Assembly: GCF_902499175.1 (NCBI RefSeq)
Contig: NZ_CABVQC010000002.1
Span: 124,001 to 188,000, forward strand
Length of the DNA: 64,000 bases
Source of the DNA: Burkholderia aenigmatica
GTDB taxonomy: Bacteria; Pseudomonadota; Gammaproteobacteria; Burkholderiales; Burkholderiaceae
Direction: 5' to 3'
Made by a program: the position numbers and the translations under genes. The notes beneath the pieces were generated by a model that worked only from the letters and a program-made list of their open reading frames with translations, searched no databases and was not told where the DNA came from. Of this stretch, positions 1 to 8,423 are shown piece after piece (position 1 is the first letter of the stretch; each line of letters opens with the position of its first letter).

Positions 1-322
1 GCGAGAACACCGTATCGGCGGTCGACTCGGTCAGCACGTCCGGCGTATGCGCGAGCACGATCCCGCGCCGCGTGAGATCCGAGACATCGAAGTTGTCATA
101 GCCGACCGAGATCGTCGACCACGCCTTCAGCCGCGGCGCGCGGTCGAGCATCTGCGGCGTGACCTTCAGGCTCGCGCCGATCGCGCCGTCCACGTCGCCG
201 AGCGCATCGGCGAGGGCTGCGGCGCCGTCGGCCTGCACGACGTCCGCATGCTCGCGCAGGTACGCGAGGACGTCATCGGGCAGCGGCTTGTACGCGACGA
301 TACGGGGCTTCATCGGATTCAT
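1..322 (-). CDS. kguD: 2-ketogluconate 6-phosphate reductase / D-2-hydroxyacid dehydrogenase, N-terminal part (cut by window edge)
   Basis: This is the first ~107 residues of a D-isomer 2-hydroxyacid dehydrogenase of the GhrB/KguD type, which would use NAD(P)H to reduce 2-keto-6-phosphogluconate to 6-phosphogluconate in the cytosol. Reading from ATG at 322, the visible part is the N-terminal substrate-binding half, including the family-typical stretch STISVGYDNFDV and, further on, HTPDVLTESTADT. The nucleotide-binding fold and the catalytic Arg/Glu/His lie outside the window. The start codon overlaps the stop of the upstream transporter gene (ATGA), so the two are translationally coupled. The kguE-K-T-D order matches the Pseudomonas kgu operon, which is the main reason for preferring KguD over a generic hydroxypyruvate reductase. 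Confidence 0.8.
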   Translation of the reverse strand, partial: MNPMKPRIVAYKPLPDDVLAYLREHADVVQADGAAALADALGDVDGAIGASLKVTPQMLDRAPRLKAWSTISVGYDNFDVSDLTRRGIVLAHTPDVLTESTADTVFS

Positions 323-1599
323 TTTCCTTGCAGCGGCGTCGCGAGCGGATGCGGATCGCGCGCCTGGGGTTTGACGGACAGCGTGAGGATCACCGCGGCG
401 ACGAGCGCGGCGCTCATGAATGCGTACGACGCGACGGGCGAGCCGGTCGCCCCGTTCAGGTAGCCGACGAAGTACGAGCCGACGAACGAGCCGAGCGCGC
501 CCATGCTGTTGATCAGCGCCATTGCGCCACCGGCGACGTTCTTCGGCAGCAGTTCCGGCACGATCGCGAAGAACGGGCCGTACGGCGCGTACATCGCGGC
601 GCCTGCCACGACCAGCAGCGCATACGAGATCCAGAAATGCGACGAACCGAGTGCATACGATGCGGCGAACGCGGCCGCGCCGATCAGCAGGAACGGCCAC
701 ACGAAACCGCGCCGCGAACCGACCTTGTCAGACGCCCACGACGCGGCGAGCATCGCGATCGTCGCAGCGAGATACGGCAGCGCGGACAGCCAGCCGGTCG
801 CGACCATCCCGAGGTCGGAGCCGTTCTTGACGATCGACGGCAGCCACAGCACGAAGCCGTACACGCCGATGCTCCAGCAGAAATACTGTGCGCACAGCTT
901 GATCACGGCCGGCGAGCGGAACGCTTCGCCATAGTTGCGCATGGGCTTGATCGTGGCCTGCTCGGCCGCGAGCGCGGCGTCGAGGTCGCGCTTTTCCTGC
1001 GCGTTGAGCCACGGCGAATCGGCCGGCTTGTCCTGCACGAGGAACCACCAGCACACGGCCCAGAGCACGGCCGGCACGCCTTCGGCGATGAACATGTGGC
1101 GCCAGCCGAATTCGTGCACGAGATAGCCCGACACGATCGACATCCACAGCACGGTGACCGGGTTGCCGAGGATCAGGAACGTGTTCGCGCGCGAGCGCTC
1201 GTTCTTCGTGAACCAGTTGCTGATGTAGATCAGCATCGCCGGCATCACGGCCGCCTCGACCACACCGAGCACGAAGCGGATCGCCATCAGCGACGGGATG
1301 TTGCTGACCACGCCCGTGAGCGCCGCGCAGGCGCCCCACAGGATGAGGCTGACGAACACGAGCTTCTTCACGCTGCGGCGTTCCGCGTAAATCGCGCCGG
1401 GAATCTGGAAGAAGAAGTAGCCGAGGAAGAACAGCGCGCCGATCAGCGACGACAGGCCCTTGCTGATCCCAAGGTCCTGGTTGATGCCGGCCGCGGCCGC
1501 GAACCCATAGTTCGCGCGGTCGAGGTAGGCGAGGCTGTACGTGATGAAGACGATCGGCATGATCGTCCACCAGCGGCGGGCAGCAAGCGTATTGGCCAT
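319..1599 (-). CDS. kguT: MFS transporter, 2-ketogluconate uptake
   Basis: A 426-residue major facilitator protein of the anion:cation symporter group, with about 12 hydrophobic segments, starting MANTLAARRWWTIMPIVF. An N-terminal loop carries the family-typical LDRANYGFAAAAGI motif. It is expected in the inner membrane, importing 2-ketogluconate with protons. The ATG at 1599 was chosen because GGAGA sits 8 bases upstream; the open frame continues upstream without a ribosome site. It lies between the kinase (kguK) and reductase (kguD) genes on the same strand, and its stop overlaps the kguD start. The substrate is inferred from operon context, since the protein alone would also fit hexuronate or tartrate transporters. 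Confidence 0.85.
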   Translation of the reverse strand: MANTLAARRWWTIMPIVFITYSLAYLDRANYGFAAAAGINQDLGISKGLSSLIGALFFLGYFFFQIPGAIYAERRSVKKLVFVSLILWGACAALTGVVSNIPSLMAIRFVLGVVEAAVMPAMLIYISNWFTKNERSRANTFLILGNPVTVLWMSIVSGYLVHEFGWRHMFIAEGVPAVLWAVCWWFLVQDKPADSPWLNAQEKRDLDAALAAEQATIKPMRNYGEAFRSPAVIKLCAQYFCWSIGVYGFVLWLPSIVKNGSDLGMVATGWLSALPYLAATIAMLAASWASDKVGSRRGFVWPFLLIGAAAFAASYALGSSHFWISYALLVVAGAAMYAPYGPFFAIVPELLPKNVAGGAMALINSMGALGSFVGSYFVGYLNGATGSPVASYAFMSAALVAAVILTLSVKPQARDPHPLATPLQGK

Positions 1600-1712
1600 C
1601 AGAATGTCTCCTATGTCGGAACGCACGCTTCGGCGCGCGTCCCGGTCCCGGATGTTGCCGTGCGCAAGCACGACGAAATGAGTCCGCGGATTGTGCCGTG
1701 TCCGGCCTCTCA

Positions 1713-2702
1713 TTACGCGGTGAAGGTTTCCTCTAAGCGATCGGCGCGATTGCTGACGTTTTCGATTCGATCGAGCGCGGCGCGGGTCGGCAGCCCTTCC
1801 GAGTCGCCGATCACCTGGATCGCGAGTGCGCCGATCCGGTTGCCGCGCGCCACGGCCTGCTCGATCGTCTTGCCTTCCAGCAGCGCGCTGACCACGCCGA
1901 CCGCGAAGCCGTCGCCGGCACCGACCGTGTCGACGACGTTCTGCACGCGCTCGCCGGTCACGGTTCCGTCACGGCCGTCGGCCGTCCGGTAGTACGCACC
2001 TTCGGCACCGAGCTTGATCACGACGCCGCGTGCGCCCTGCGCCAGATAGAAGCCCGCGATGTCGGCCGGCGTGTCGTGCCCGGTCAGTTGCCGCCCTTCG
2101 GCGATGCCCGGCAGCACCCAGTCGGCCAGCGATGCGAGCGCGTTCAGCGTCTTCGCCATCACGTCGGTGGACGGCCACAGCGTCGGGCGCAGGTTCGGGT
2201 CGAACGAGATCGACTTGCCGGCCGCGCGCATTTCACGTGCCAGCCTGAACGCGAGCTCGCACGACGTCGCGGAAATCGCCGGGGCAACGCCCGTCAGGTG
2301 CAGGTGGCGTGCGCCGAGCACGTAGTCGGCCACATAGTCGTCGCACGACAGGTGGCTCGCGGCCGAGCCCTTGCGGAAATATTCGACGGTCGGGTCGCAG
2401 CCGTCGTCGTTGCGCGACTTGAGCTGGAAGCCGGTCGGGTAACGCGGGTCGACGGTCACGCACGACGCGTCGATGCCTTCGCGCGCCAGCATGTCGAGCA
2501 CGTAGCCGCCGAACGAATCGCGGCCGACGCGGCTCATCCAGCCGACCCGGAAACCGAGCCGCGACAGGCCGATCGCGACGTTCAGGTCGGCGCCCGCGAT
2601 CCGCTTCGCGAATTGCGTCGCATGCGCGAGATGGCCGGGCTCGTTCGCGACGAACATCGCCATCGCTTCGCCGTAGGTCACGACATCGAGTGCTGCTTTC
2701 AT
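1713..2702 (-). CDS. kguK: PfkB-family sugar kinase, 2-ketogluconokinase
   Basis: A 329-residue ribokinase/PfkB-fold kinase predicted to phosphorylate 2-ketogluconate to 2-keto-6-phosphogluconate. The N-terminal TYGEAMAMF segment and the C-terminal signature DTVGAGDGFAVG, with the catalytic Asp in GAGD, are both present. A KDG-kinase-like insert (EYFRKGSAASHLS) indicates a keto-acid sugar substrate. ATG at 2702 gives the normal family length. It lies 28 bases downstream of kguE and 113 bases upstream of kguT on the same strand. A 2-keto-3-deoxygluconate kinase role is the main alternative; neighbours KguE, KguT and KguD favour 2-ketogluconate. Confidence 0.85.
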   Translation of the reverse strand: MKAALDVVTYGEAMAMFVANEPGHLAHATQFAKRIAGADLNVAIGLSRLGFRVGWMSRVGRDSFGGYVLDMLAREGIDASCVTVDPRYPTGFQLKSRNDDGCDPTVEYFRKGSAASHLSCDDYVADYVLGARHLHLTGVAPAISATSCELAFRLAREMRAAGKSISFDPNLRPTLWPSTDVMAKTLNALASLADWVLPGIAEGRQLTGHDTPADIAGFYLAQGARGVVIKLGAEGAYYRTADGRDGTVTGERVQNVVDTVGAGDGFAVGVVSALLEGKTIEQAVARGNRIGALAIQVIGDSEGLPTRAALDRIENVSNRADRLEETFTA

Positions 2703-2730
2703 GAATGAACTCTCCAGGATCCTGCCGCCG

Positions 2731-3495
2731 TCACGCGGTGGCGAGCCACGCGACGCGCCGGCACGCATCGCCCGCCAGATCGGCCGCGTCGAACGGAAAC
2801 TCGATGCCGCGCGGCGCCTGCTGCGGCAGCGCCGCGAGCACGCCGGTCACGAGTGGGTCGTTCGGCGCCGGTGCGGCGGCGAAACGACGCGCGCCCTCAC
2901 CCTCGACTGCCTTGCAATGAATGTATTCCACATGCGGCGCGAGCACTTGTGCGCAATCGAGCGGCGCTTCACCCGGCCACTGCCAGTTGCCGATGTCGAA
3001 GGTCATCCCGAGCGCATCGGGCATGCCGGCCGCGGCCAGCGCGTCGAACAGCCCGCGGAACTGCGCGAGCGCGCCGCCGACCGGAAGCTGGCCGTTCTCG
3101 ACCACCACGCGGGCCCGCGCGCCGCGCGACAGCGCGACGATGTCGGCCGCGTGCGCGTCGCCGGCGAAACCGCCGAGCTGGAATTTCACGAAGCGCGCGC
3201 CGAGCGCGTCGGCTTCCACGAGTGTGCTGCGCAATGCGTCTGCATCGAGCTCGCCCGTTTCCGTATAGAGGTTGGCCGGCGTCGAATAGACCGACCAGAG
3301 CCCGTGGCTGGTCAGTTGCGCGCCGAGCGCGGCCAGCGCGCCGGGTGCCGCGTCGTCTTCCGACGCGAACAGTTCGCGCCGCACCTCGAAACCGGTCGCA
3401 CCGGATGCCGCCGCGGTCGCGACGAATGCGCTGTGGCCCTCCTGACGCACGCGGTCCATCCCGAATGCGCTCGCCACGATCACGATGTCTGTCAT
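2731..3495 (-). CDS. kguE: TIM-barrel sugar epimerase/isomerase-like protein
   Basis: A 254-residue protein of the AP-endonuclease 2 / xylose-isomerase-like TIM-barrel superfamily, the first gene of the kgu operon. Sequence signs are the paired acidic and His segments along the barrel, such as RVVVENGQ, GMTFDIGNWQW and YIHCKAV, that form the metal site in this family. KguE is required with KguK and KguD for 2-ketogluconate use in Pseudomonas, but its exact reaction is not settled. ATG at 3495 follows AAGGGCAAC, a fair ribosome site. The frame stays open another 39 codons upstream, but a longer start would run through the palindromic operator at 3515-3528, so it is rejected. Confidence 0.82.
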   Translation of the reverse strand: MTDIVIVASAFGMDRVRQEGHSAFVATAAASGATGFEVRRELFASEDDAAPGALAALGAQLTSHGLWSVYSTPANLYTETGELDADALRSTLVEADALGARFVKFQLGGFAGDAHAADIVALSRGARARVVVENGQLPVGGALAQFRGLFDALAAAGMPDALGMTFDIGNWQWPGEAPLDCAQVLAPHVEYIHCKAVEGEGARRFAAAPAPNDPLVTGVLAALPQQAPRGIEFPFDAADLAGDACRRVAWLATA

Positions 3496-3514
3496 GTTGC
3501 CCTTTTCACCGGAT

Positions 3515-3528
3515 TGGAACCGGTTCCA
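3515..3528. promoter_or_regulatory. PtxS-like operator upstream of kgu operon
   Basis: TGGAACCGGTTCCA is a perfect 14-bp palindrome 20 bases before the kguE start. It matches the known Pseudomonas PtxS operator TGAAACCGGTTTCA at 12 of 14 positions. PtxS is a LacI-type repressor released by 2-ketogluconate. No LacI-type gene lies in the window, so the regulator would be encoded elsewhere. Confidence 0.7.
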
Positions 3529-3654
3529 TTTGCTTGAGACGGATGGTGCGCTTCGCGTCGGACCCACACCATAGAGGAAATCCCTAAGACGGAACCCGAC
3601 GCGAACGCGCACCCGCTGGCCCGCATCGCGCGTGCGCGGGCCGGGTTCGGCCGC

Positions 3655-4548
3655 TCAGGCGAGGTCGTGCGCGAGGCTCATCTCGAGGAATTGCGCGGCG
3701 ACCCGCGACGGCGCGCCGCCGTGCGGCACGAGGATGGAGAAGTGACGTGTGAGCGGCGCGGGCGCGAGCGAGCGCAGCACGAGCGCGGCATCGTCGTGAC
3801 GCAACGACATCGCGGACACGAACCCGACCCCCATCCCGGCGCGCACGGCTTCCTTCACGGCCTCGACGCCCGCGATCTCGAACGCGACGCGCATCGGCGC
3901 CGCGCCATGCGCGAACGCTCGCTCGACGAGCTGCCGCACGGCGGAGCCCGCCTCGCGCAACACCAGCGGATGGGCGGCCAGCGCTTCAAGCGTGACCCCC
4001 GACGCGTATTCGGGCGCGGCCAGCGGATGCCCGGTCGGCACGATCGCCACGATCTCGTCCTCGCGCCACGCATGCACCGCGGTGCCCGGCGGCAGCGCCT
4101 CGCCGGGCGGCCCTTCGATCATCGCGATATCGAGCGTCGGCAGCGCCGCGACCACGTCGGCCGTATTGCCGCTCATCGTGTGGATCGCCACACGCGGCGC
4201 GCGCGGCTGGAACGCGGCGATCAGGTACGGCAGCAGGTAGCTCGCGGGCGTCGTGCTCGCGCCGATGCGCAGCGTGCCGGCCTCGAGGCCGCGCACCGCG
4301 TCGCGAAACGCGCGCGCCTGTGCAAACGTGTCGCGCTGCGCCTTCGCGTACTGCGCGAGCTGTTCGCCGACCGGGGTCAGGCGGATACCGCGACCTTCGC
4401 GCTGGTACAGCGGCTCGCCGAATTCGTCCTGCAGCAGCCGCAACTGGCCCGACACGGCCGGCTGCGACAGATGCAGCGCCACGGCGGCGTGGCTGATGTT
4501 CAGGTGTTCGGCGACGGCGGCGAACGTTATCAGTTGATCCGGGGTCAT
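3655..4548 (-). CDS. LysR-family transcriptional regulator
   Basis: A 297-residue LysR regulator with an N-terminal winged helix-turn-helix (MTPDQLITFAAVAEHLNISHAA, residues 1-60) and a periplasmic-binding-like effector domain from about residue 90. It is transcribed divergently from the YeiH-type transporter gene 112 bases away, the usual arrangement for a LysR protein controlling its neighbour (as yeiE with yeiH in E. coli). Its stop lies 160 bases upstream of kguE on the same strand, so a role in kgu control cannot be excluded, but the PtxS-like operator argues for separate regulation there. The effector is unknown. Confidence 0.85.
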   Translation of the reverse strand: MTPDQLITFAAVAEHLNISHAAVALHLSQPAVSGQLRLLQDEFGEPLYQREGRGIRLTPVGEQLAQYAKAQRDTFAQARAFRDAVRGLEAGTLRIGASTTPASYLLPYLIAAFQPRAPRVAIHTMSGNTADVVAALPTLDIAMIEGPPGEALPPGTAVHAWREDEIVAIVPTGHPLAAPEYASGVTLEALAAHPLVLREAGSAVRQLVERAFAHGAAPMRVAFEIAGVEAVKEAVRAGMGVGFVSAMSLRHDDAALVLRSLAPAPLTRHFSILVPHGGAPSRVAAQFLEMSLAHDLA

Positions 4549-4660
4549 GGGGATAAATTATCGGCTTTCCGGATAGTTTACGTCACAAATCACAATTTTT
4601 CATATCGATATAACGAAATTAGGATTACAGCATCGCAACACGCTCCATCACGGTGCTTCC
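4549..4660. promoter_or_regulatory. Divergent LysR/YeiH promoter region with palindromes
   Basis: This 112-bp AT-rich gap holds an imperfect TATCGG-N4-CCGGATA dyad near 4558-4575 and a perfect ATATCGATAT palindrome at 4602-4611. Both resemble LysR-type interrupted dyads between divergent genes. Which one is bound is inference. Confidence 0.4.
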
Positions 4661-5728
4661 ATGTCCACTGCCCCGACTCCCCATCTCAGCCCCGCCGCGC
4701 CGTCGATGCGCGGCCAGTTGAACGGCGTGCTGTTCGTCGCGCTGTTCGCCGCCGCCGTCACGAGCCTGTCCCAGCTTCCCGCGATCGCGGGGCTCGGCCT
4801 GTCGCCGCTGATCGTCGGCATCGTCGCCGGTGCGCTGTACGGCAACGCGCTGCGCGACGGCATGCCGGCCAGCTGGGCGGCCGGCGTCAACTTCTCCGCG
4901 CGCAAGCTGCTGCGCATCGCGGTCGCGTTCTTCGGGATGCGCGTGAGCCTGCAGGAAATCGCGCAGGTCGGCCTGCCGGGCCTCACGGTGTCGGTGCTGG
5001 TCGTCGTCAGCACGCTCGTGATCGGCACCTGGGCCGGCATGAAGATCATGAAGCTCGACCGCGATTCGGCTCTGCTGACCGCCGCCGGTAGCGCGATCTG
5101 CGGCGCGGCCGCGGTGCTCGCGTTCGAGTCGACGCTGCAGTCGAAGCCGCATCAGAGCGCGATGGCCGTGGGCAGCGTCGTGCTGTTCGGCACGCTGTCG
5201 ATGTTCCTGTACCCGATCGCGTATCACGCCGGGCTGTTGAATCTCGATCCGGCCGGCCTTGGCCTGTTCTTCGGCGGCACGATCCACGAGGTCGCGCAGG
5301 TGGTCGGCGCGGCGAGCGACATCAGCCCGCAGGTCGCGCACATCGCGACGATCGTCAAGATGACCCGCGTGATGCTGCTGGTTCCGGTGCTGCTGGTGCT
5401 CGGTTGGTGGCTCGCCCGCTCGGCACGCGCCACCGCCGGCGGCGCGCAAGGCAAGCGCAAGGTGGCCGTGCCCTGGTTCGCGCTCGGTTTCCTCGGCTTC
5501 GTGATCGTCAATTCGCTGAACGTGCTGCCCACCGACGTCACCCACACGCTGAACGTGCTCGACACCTTCGCGCTGACGATGGCGATGACCGCGCTCGGCA
5601 TCGAAACCCGCGTGGCGCAGATCCGCGCAGCCGGCCCCCGCGCGCTGATGACCGGCCTGATCCTGTACGTGTGGCTGATCGCCGGCGGCTACGGAATCAC
5701 CTGGGCTGTGCAGCACTGGCTTGGCTGA
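4661..5728 (+). CDS. YeiH/UPF0324 family putative sulfate exporter
   Basis: A 355-residue polytopic inner-membrane protein with roughly 9-10 hydrophobic helices, starting MSTAPTPHLS. The family signatures GNALRDGMPASWAAGVNFSARKLLRIAVAFFG-type segment and SAICGAAAVLAFES and FFGGTIHEVAQVVGAASD are visible (residues ~65-95, 145-160 and 205-222). Members are annotated as putative sulfate exporters, without firm biochemistry. ATG at 4661 is the only start that keeps the conserved N-terminus. It is paired with a divergent LysR gene, which likely controls it, and is followed closely by the chloride channel gene. Confidence 0.85.
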   Translation: MSTAPTPHLSPAAPSMRGQLNGVLFVALFAAAVTSLSQLPAIAGLGLSPLIVGIVAGALYGNALRDGMPASWAAGVNFSARKLLRIAVAFFGMRVSLQEIAQVGLPGLTVSVLVVVSTLVIGTWAGMKIMKLDRDSALLTAAGSAICGAAAVLAFESTLQSKPHQSAMAVGSVVLFGTLSMFLYPIAYHAGLLNLDPAGLGLFFGGTIHEVAQVVGAASDISPQVAHIATIVKMTRVMLLVPVLLVLGWWLARSARATAGGAQGKRKVAVPWFALGFLGFVIVNSLNVLPTDVTHTLNVLDTFALTMAMTALGIETRVAQIRAAGPRALMTGLILYVWLIAGGYGITWAVQHWLG

Positions 5729-5831
5729 GTTGCCCGCCCGTGACACTTCGCGCGCCGCGCCCGACGGGATGGTCCCGCGGGCGCGGCGCAGTGCTATGCT
5801 TCGCGTCGTTTTCCATCGCCCTCGTTCAGCC

Positions 5832-7565
5832 GTGCTCTCTTTCCTGCTGAAGCTGCGCACTCGCGCCCAAACGCTGTTCCGCCTGTCGGACGCCCATACG
5901 ATGCTGATCTGGTCGGCCATCGTCGGCGTCGGCGGCGCCTTTGCCACGATGGCGTTCCGCGAAGGCATCGACCTGATGCAGCACCTGATCTCAGGGCAAA
6001 GCGGCAGCTTCGTGCAGATGGCCAAGCGCCTGCCGTGGTACGTGCGGTTCTGGATGCCGGCCGCCGGCGGCTTCCTCGCCGGCTGCGTGCTGCTGCTCGC
6101 GACCCGCGGCGACAAGAAAGCCGGCAAGACCGACTACATGGAATCGGTCGCGCTCGGCAACGGCGTCGTGCCGGTCCGCCAGAGTCTGTGGCGCAGCGTC
6201 TCGTCGCTGCTGACGATCGGCAGCGGCGGCTCGATCGGCCGAGAAGGCCCGATGGTGCAGCTCGCGGCGCTCGCCGCGTCGCTCGTCGGCCGCTTCGCGC
6301 ACTTCGACCCGCCGCGCCTGCGCCTGCTGGTCGCGTGCGGGGCGGCGGCCGGCATTACGTCCGCGTACAACGCGCCGATCGCCGGCGCCTTCTTCGTATC
6401 GGAGATCGTGCTCGGCGGCATCGCCATGGAAAGTCTCGGGCCGATGATCGTCGCGTCGGTCGTCGCGAACATCGTGATGCGCGAATTTGCCGGCTACCGG
6501 CCGCCGTACGAGATGCCGGTATTTCCGGCCGTCACCGGCCCCGAAGTGCTGCTGTTCGTCGTGCTCGGCGCGCTGTGCGGCGTGCTCGCGCCGCAGTTCC
6601 TGCACCTGCTCGATGCATCGAAGAACCGGTTCAAGCGGCTGCCCGTGCCGCTGCCCGTGCGGCTCGCGCTCGGCGGCCTCGTCGTCGGCGTGATCTCGGT
6701 ATGGGTGCCGGACGTGTGGGGCAACGGCTACAGCGTGGTGAACCACATCCTCCATTCGCCGTGGACCTGGCAGGCACTCGTCGCGGTGCTCGTGTTCAAG
6801 GTGATCGCGACCTCCGCCACCGTCGGCTCCGGCGCGATCGGCGGGGTGTTCACACCGACGCTGTTCGTCGGCGCGGTGTTCGGCTCGCTGTTCGGGCTCG
6901 CGATGCAAGCCGTGTGGCCCGGCCATACGTCGGCGTACTTCGCGTACGCGATCGTCGGGATGGGCGCGTTCCTGACGGGCGCCACGCAGGCGCCGCTGAT
7001 GGCGATCCTGATGATCTTCGAGATGACGCTCAGCTACCAGGTCGTGCTGCCGCTGCTGGCGTCCTGCGTATTCGCGTACTTCGTCGCGCGCGCGACCGGT
7101 ACGACGTCGATGTACGAGATCACGCTGCATCACCACCAGGATGCCGAGGAACGCAGCCGGATCCGCACCACGCAGATGCGCGAGCTGATCCAGCCCGCGC
7201 AGACGGTCGTGCCGCTCACGGCGAGCGTCGCCGACATGACCCGCGTGTTTCTCGAATATCCGGTGAAGTATCTGTACGTGACCGACGACACCGGGCGTTT
7301 TCGCGGTGCGGTCGCGCTGAAGGACATCACGTCCGACCTGCTCGACAAGCGCGATACGACCGACAAGACGGCCGCGCATTACGCGCACACGCCGTTTCCG
7401 CTGCTCACGCCCGACATGCCGCTCGCCACCGCGCTCGAACGCTTCATGGCGTTCCAGGGCGAACGCCTGCCGGTAATCGAAAGCGAAGCCGAGCCGACGC
7501 TCGCGGGGGTCGTCTACAAGACGTCGCTGCTCGATGCGTACCGGCGGATGACCGGCGAGCGCTGA
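5832..7565 (+). CDS. CLC-type chloride channel/transporter with C-terminal CBS pair
   Basis: A 577-residue CLC protein that would conduct or exchange Cl- across the inner membrane. Visible motifs include GSGGSIGREGP (anion filter plus gating Glu), SAYNAPIAGAFFVSE, and GSGAIGGVFTPTLFVG. After about residue 440 comes a cytosolic CBS-domain pair. The start is uncertain: GTG at 5832 gives the family-typical beginning MLSFLLKLRTRAQ, while ATG at 5796 and a TTG at 5721 lie upstream in frame. TATGCT around 5795 looks like a -10 element, which would exclude the earlier starts. None has a strong ribosome site. It follows the YeiH gene on the same strand. Confidence 0.88.
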   Translation: MLSFLLKLRTRAQTLFRLSDAHTMLIWSAIVGVGGAFATMAFREGIDLMQHLISGQSGSFVQMAKRLPWYVRFWMPAAGGFLAGCVLLLATRGDKKAGKTDYMESVALGNGVVPVRQSLWRSVSSLLTIGSGGSIGREGPMVQLAALAASLVGRFAHFDPPRLRLLVACGAAAGITSAYNAPIAGAFFVSEIVLGGIAMESLGPMIVASVVANIVMREFAGYRPPYEMPVFPAVTGPEVLLFVVLGALCGVLAPQFLHLLDASKNRFKRLPVPLPVRLALGGLVVGVISVWVPDVWGNGYSVVNHILHSPWTWQALVAVLVFKVIATSATVGSGAIGGVFTPTLFVGAVFGSLFGLAMQAVWPGHTSAYFAYAIVGMGAFLTGATQAPLMAILMIFEMTLSYQVVLPLLASCVFAYFVARATGTTSMYEITLHHHQDAEERSRIRTTQMRELIQPAQTVVPLTASVADMTRVFLEYPVKYLYVTDDTGRFRGAVALKDITSDLLDKRDTTDKTAAHYAHTPFPLLTPDMPLATALERFMAFQGERLPVIESEAEPTLAGVVYKTSLLDAYRRMTGER

Positions 7566-7616
7566 CCGGGCGACTCACCACCGGCAGCGCGAGCGCGGCT
7601 CGACGCCGAGGCTGGC

Positions 7617-8237
7617 TCAGTCCGGCGCGCGCCCGAGCACCACGCGCGCGAAGAACCCCGCGAGCACCGATTCGGCCACCTCGGCCGACACGTGCTGCGG
7701 ATCGGCCGTGTAGTACGACTGCACGCCATCACACAGGCACATCAGCCCGAATGCGAGCGTCTCTGCCGGCAACAGCAGCGGCGTGCCCGCGCGCTCGGCG
7801 AAACGCTTGATGAACTCGGCCATCTGCAGGCGCTTGCCGTGCAGGAACTGGTTGAAGCGCACGCGGAACTTCGCATCGCGCGCCGCCTGCAGCTTCGCTT
7901 CACCCCACAGCAGCGAATATTCGTCGTCCTGAAACAGCGTCCGGTAATACGCGAGCGCCATCGACTCCATCTGCTCGCGCGATCCGCCCCCGTCGAAGAT
8001 CGCCTGGAAGTCGGCCTGCACTTCCGCGTGGTCGCGCTCCAGCAACTCCAGCAACAGGTCGGACTTGCTGCTGAAATTCGAGTAGAACGCGCCGCGCGTA
8101 TAGCCGGCCGCTGCCGCGATGTCCTCGACGCTCGCGGCCACATAGCCTTTCTTCAGAAAAATACGGTGCGCGGCAATCAGCAGACGTTCGCGCGTCTGGT
8201 CCCTGCTCTGCTCGCGAGTTAAGCGCTGTGGTTTCAT
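7617..8237 (-). CDS. TetR-family repressor of the adjacent RND efflux operon
   Basis: A 206-residue TetR/AcrR regulator. The HTH lies at residues ~15-60 (RERLLIAAHRIFLKKGY, then VEDIAAAAGYTRGAFYSNF, the recognition helix). The C-terminal ligand domain (residues 80-200) resembles the AcrR C-terminal group. It is divergent from the membrane fusion protein gene with a 186-bp shared promoter region. The standard logic is repression of the pump until a substrate binds; the ligand is not known. Confidence 0.9.
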   Translation of the reverse strand: MKPQRLTREQSRDQTRERLLIAAHRIFLKKGYVAASVEDIAAAAGYTRGAFYSNFSSKSDLLLELLERDHAEVQADFQAIFDGGGSREQMESMALAYYRTLFQDDEYSLLWGEAKLQAARDAKFRVRFNQFLHGKRLQMAEFIKRFAERAGTPLLLPAETLAFGLMCLCDGVQSYYTADPQHVSAEVAESVLAGFFARVVLGRAPD

Positions 8238-8423
8238 GGCGCGCAGTCTAGCACTATTTACCTTTCGGATTCATCTTTGCATTCGGATACAGGTGTGTAT
8301 TAGAATTCGCCACAGTTTCCGAAAGATCTTGTCCGCGCGCCCGTGCCGGCGCCGCTCGGGGCAAGCGCCCGTCGCGCTTGCCGGCTTCGTTCCGCTCTCG
8401 CTCTCACCTCATCTGGGGGTTTC
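8238..8423. promoter_or_regulatory. TetR/RND intergenic operator region
   Basis: The gap holds an exact inverted pair, CTTTCGGA at 8262-8269 and TCCGAAAG at 8318-8325, with a related ATTCGGAT at 8281-8288 between them. These are candidate TetR half-sites overlapping both promoters. The assignment is inferred from symmetry and position. Confidence 0.45.

Noticed and set aside
328..1992. Plus-strand frame over kguT and kguK
   Set aside because: Arg/Asp/His-rich low-information protein antisense to two well-recognised genes.
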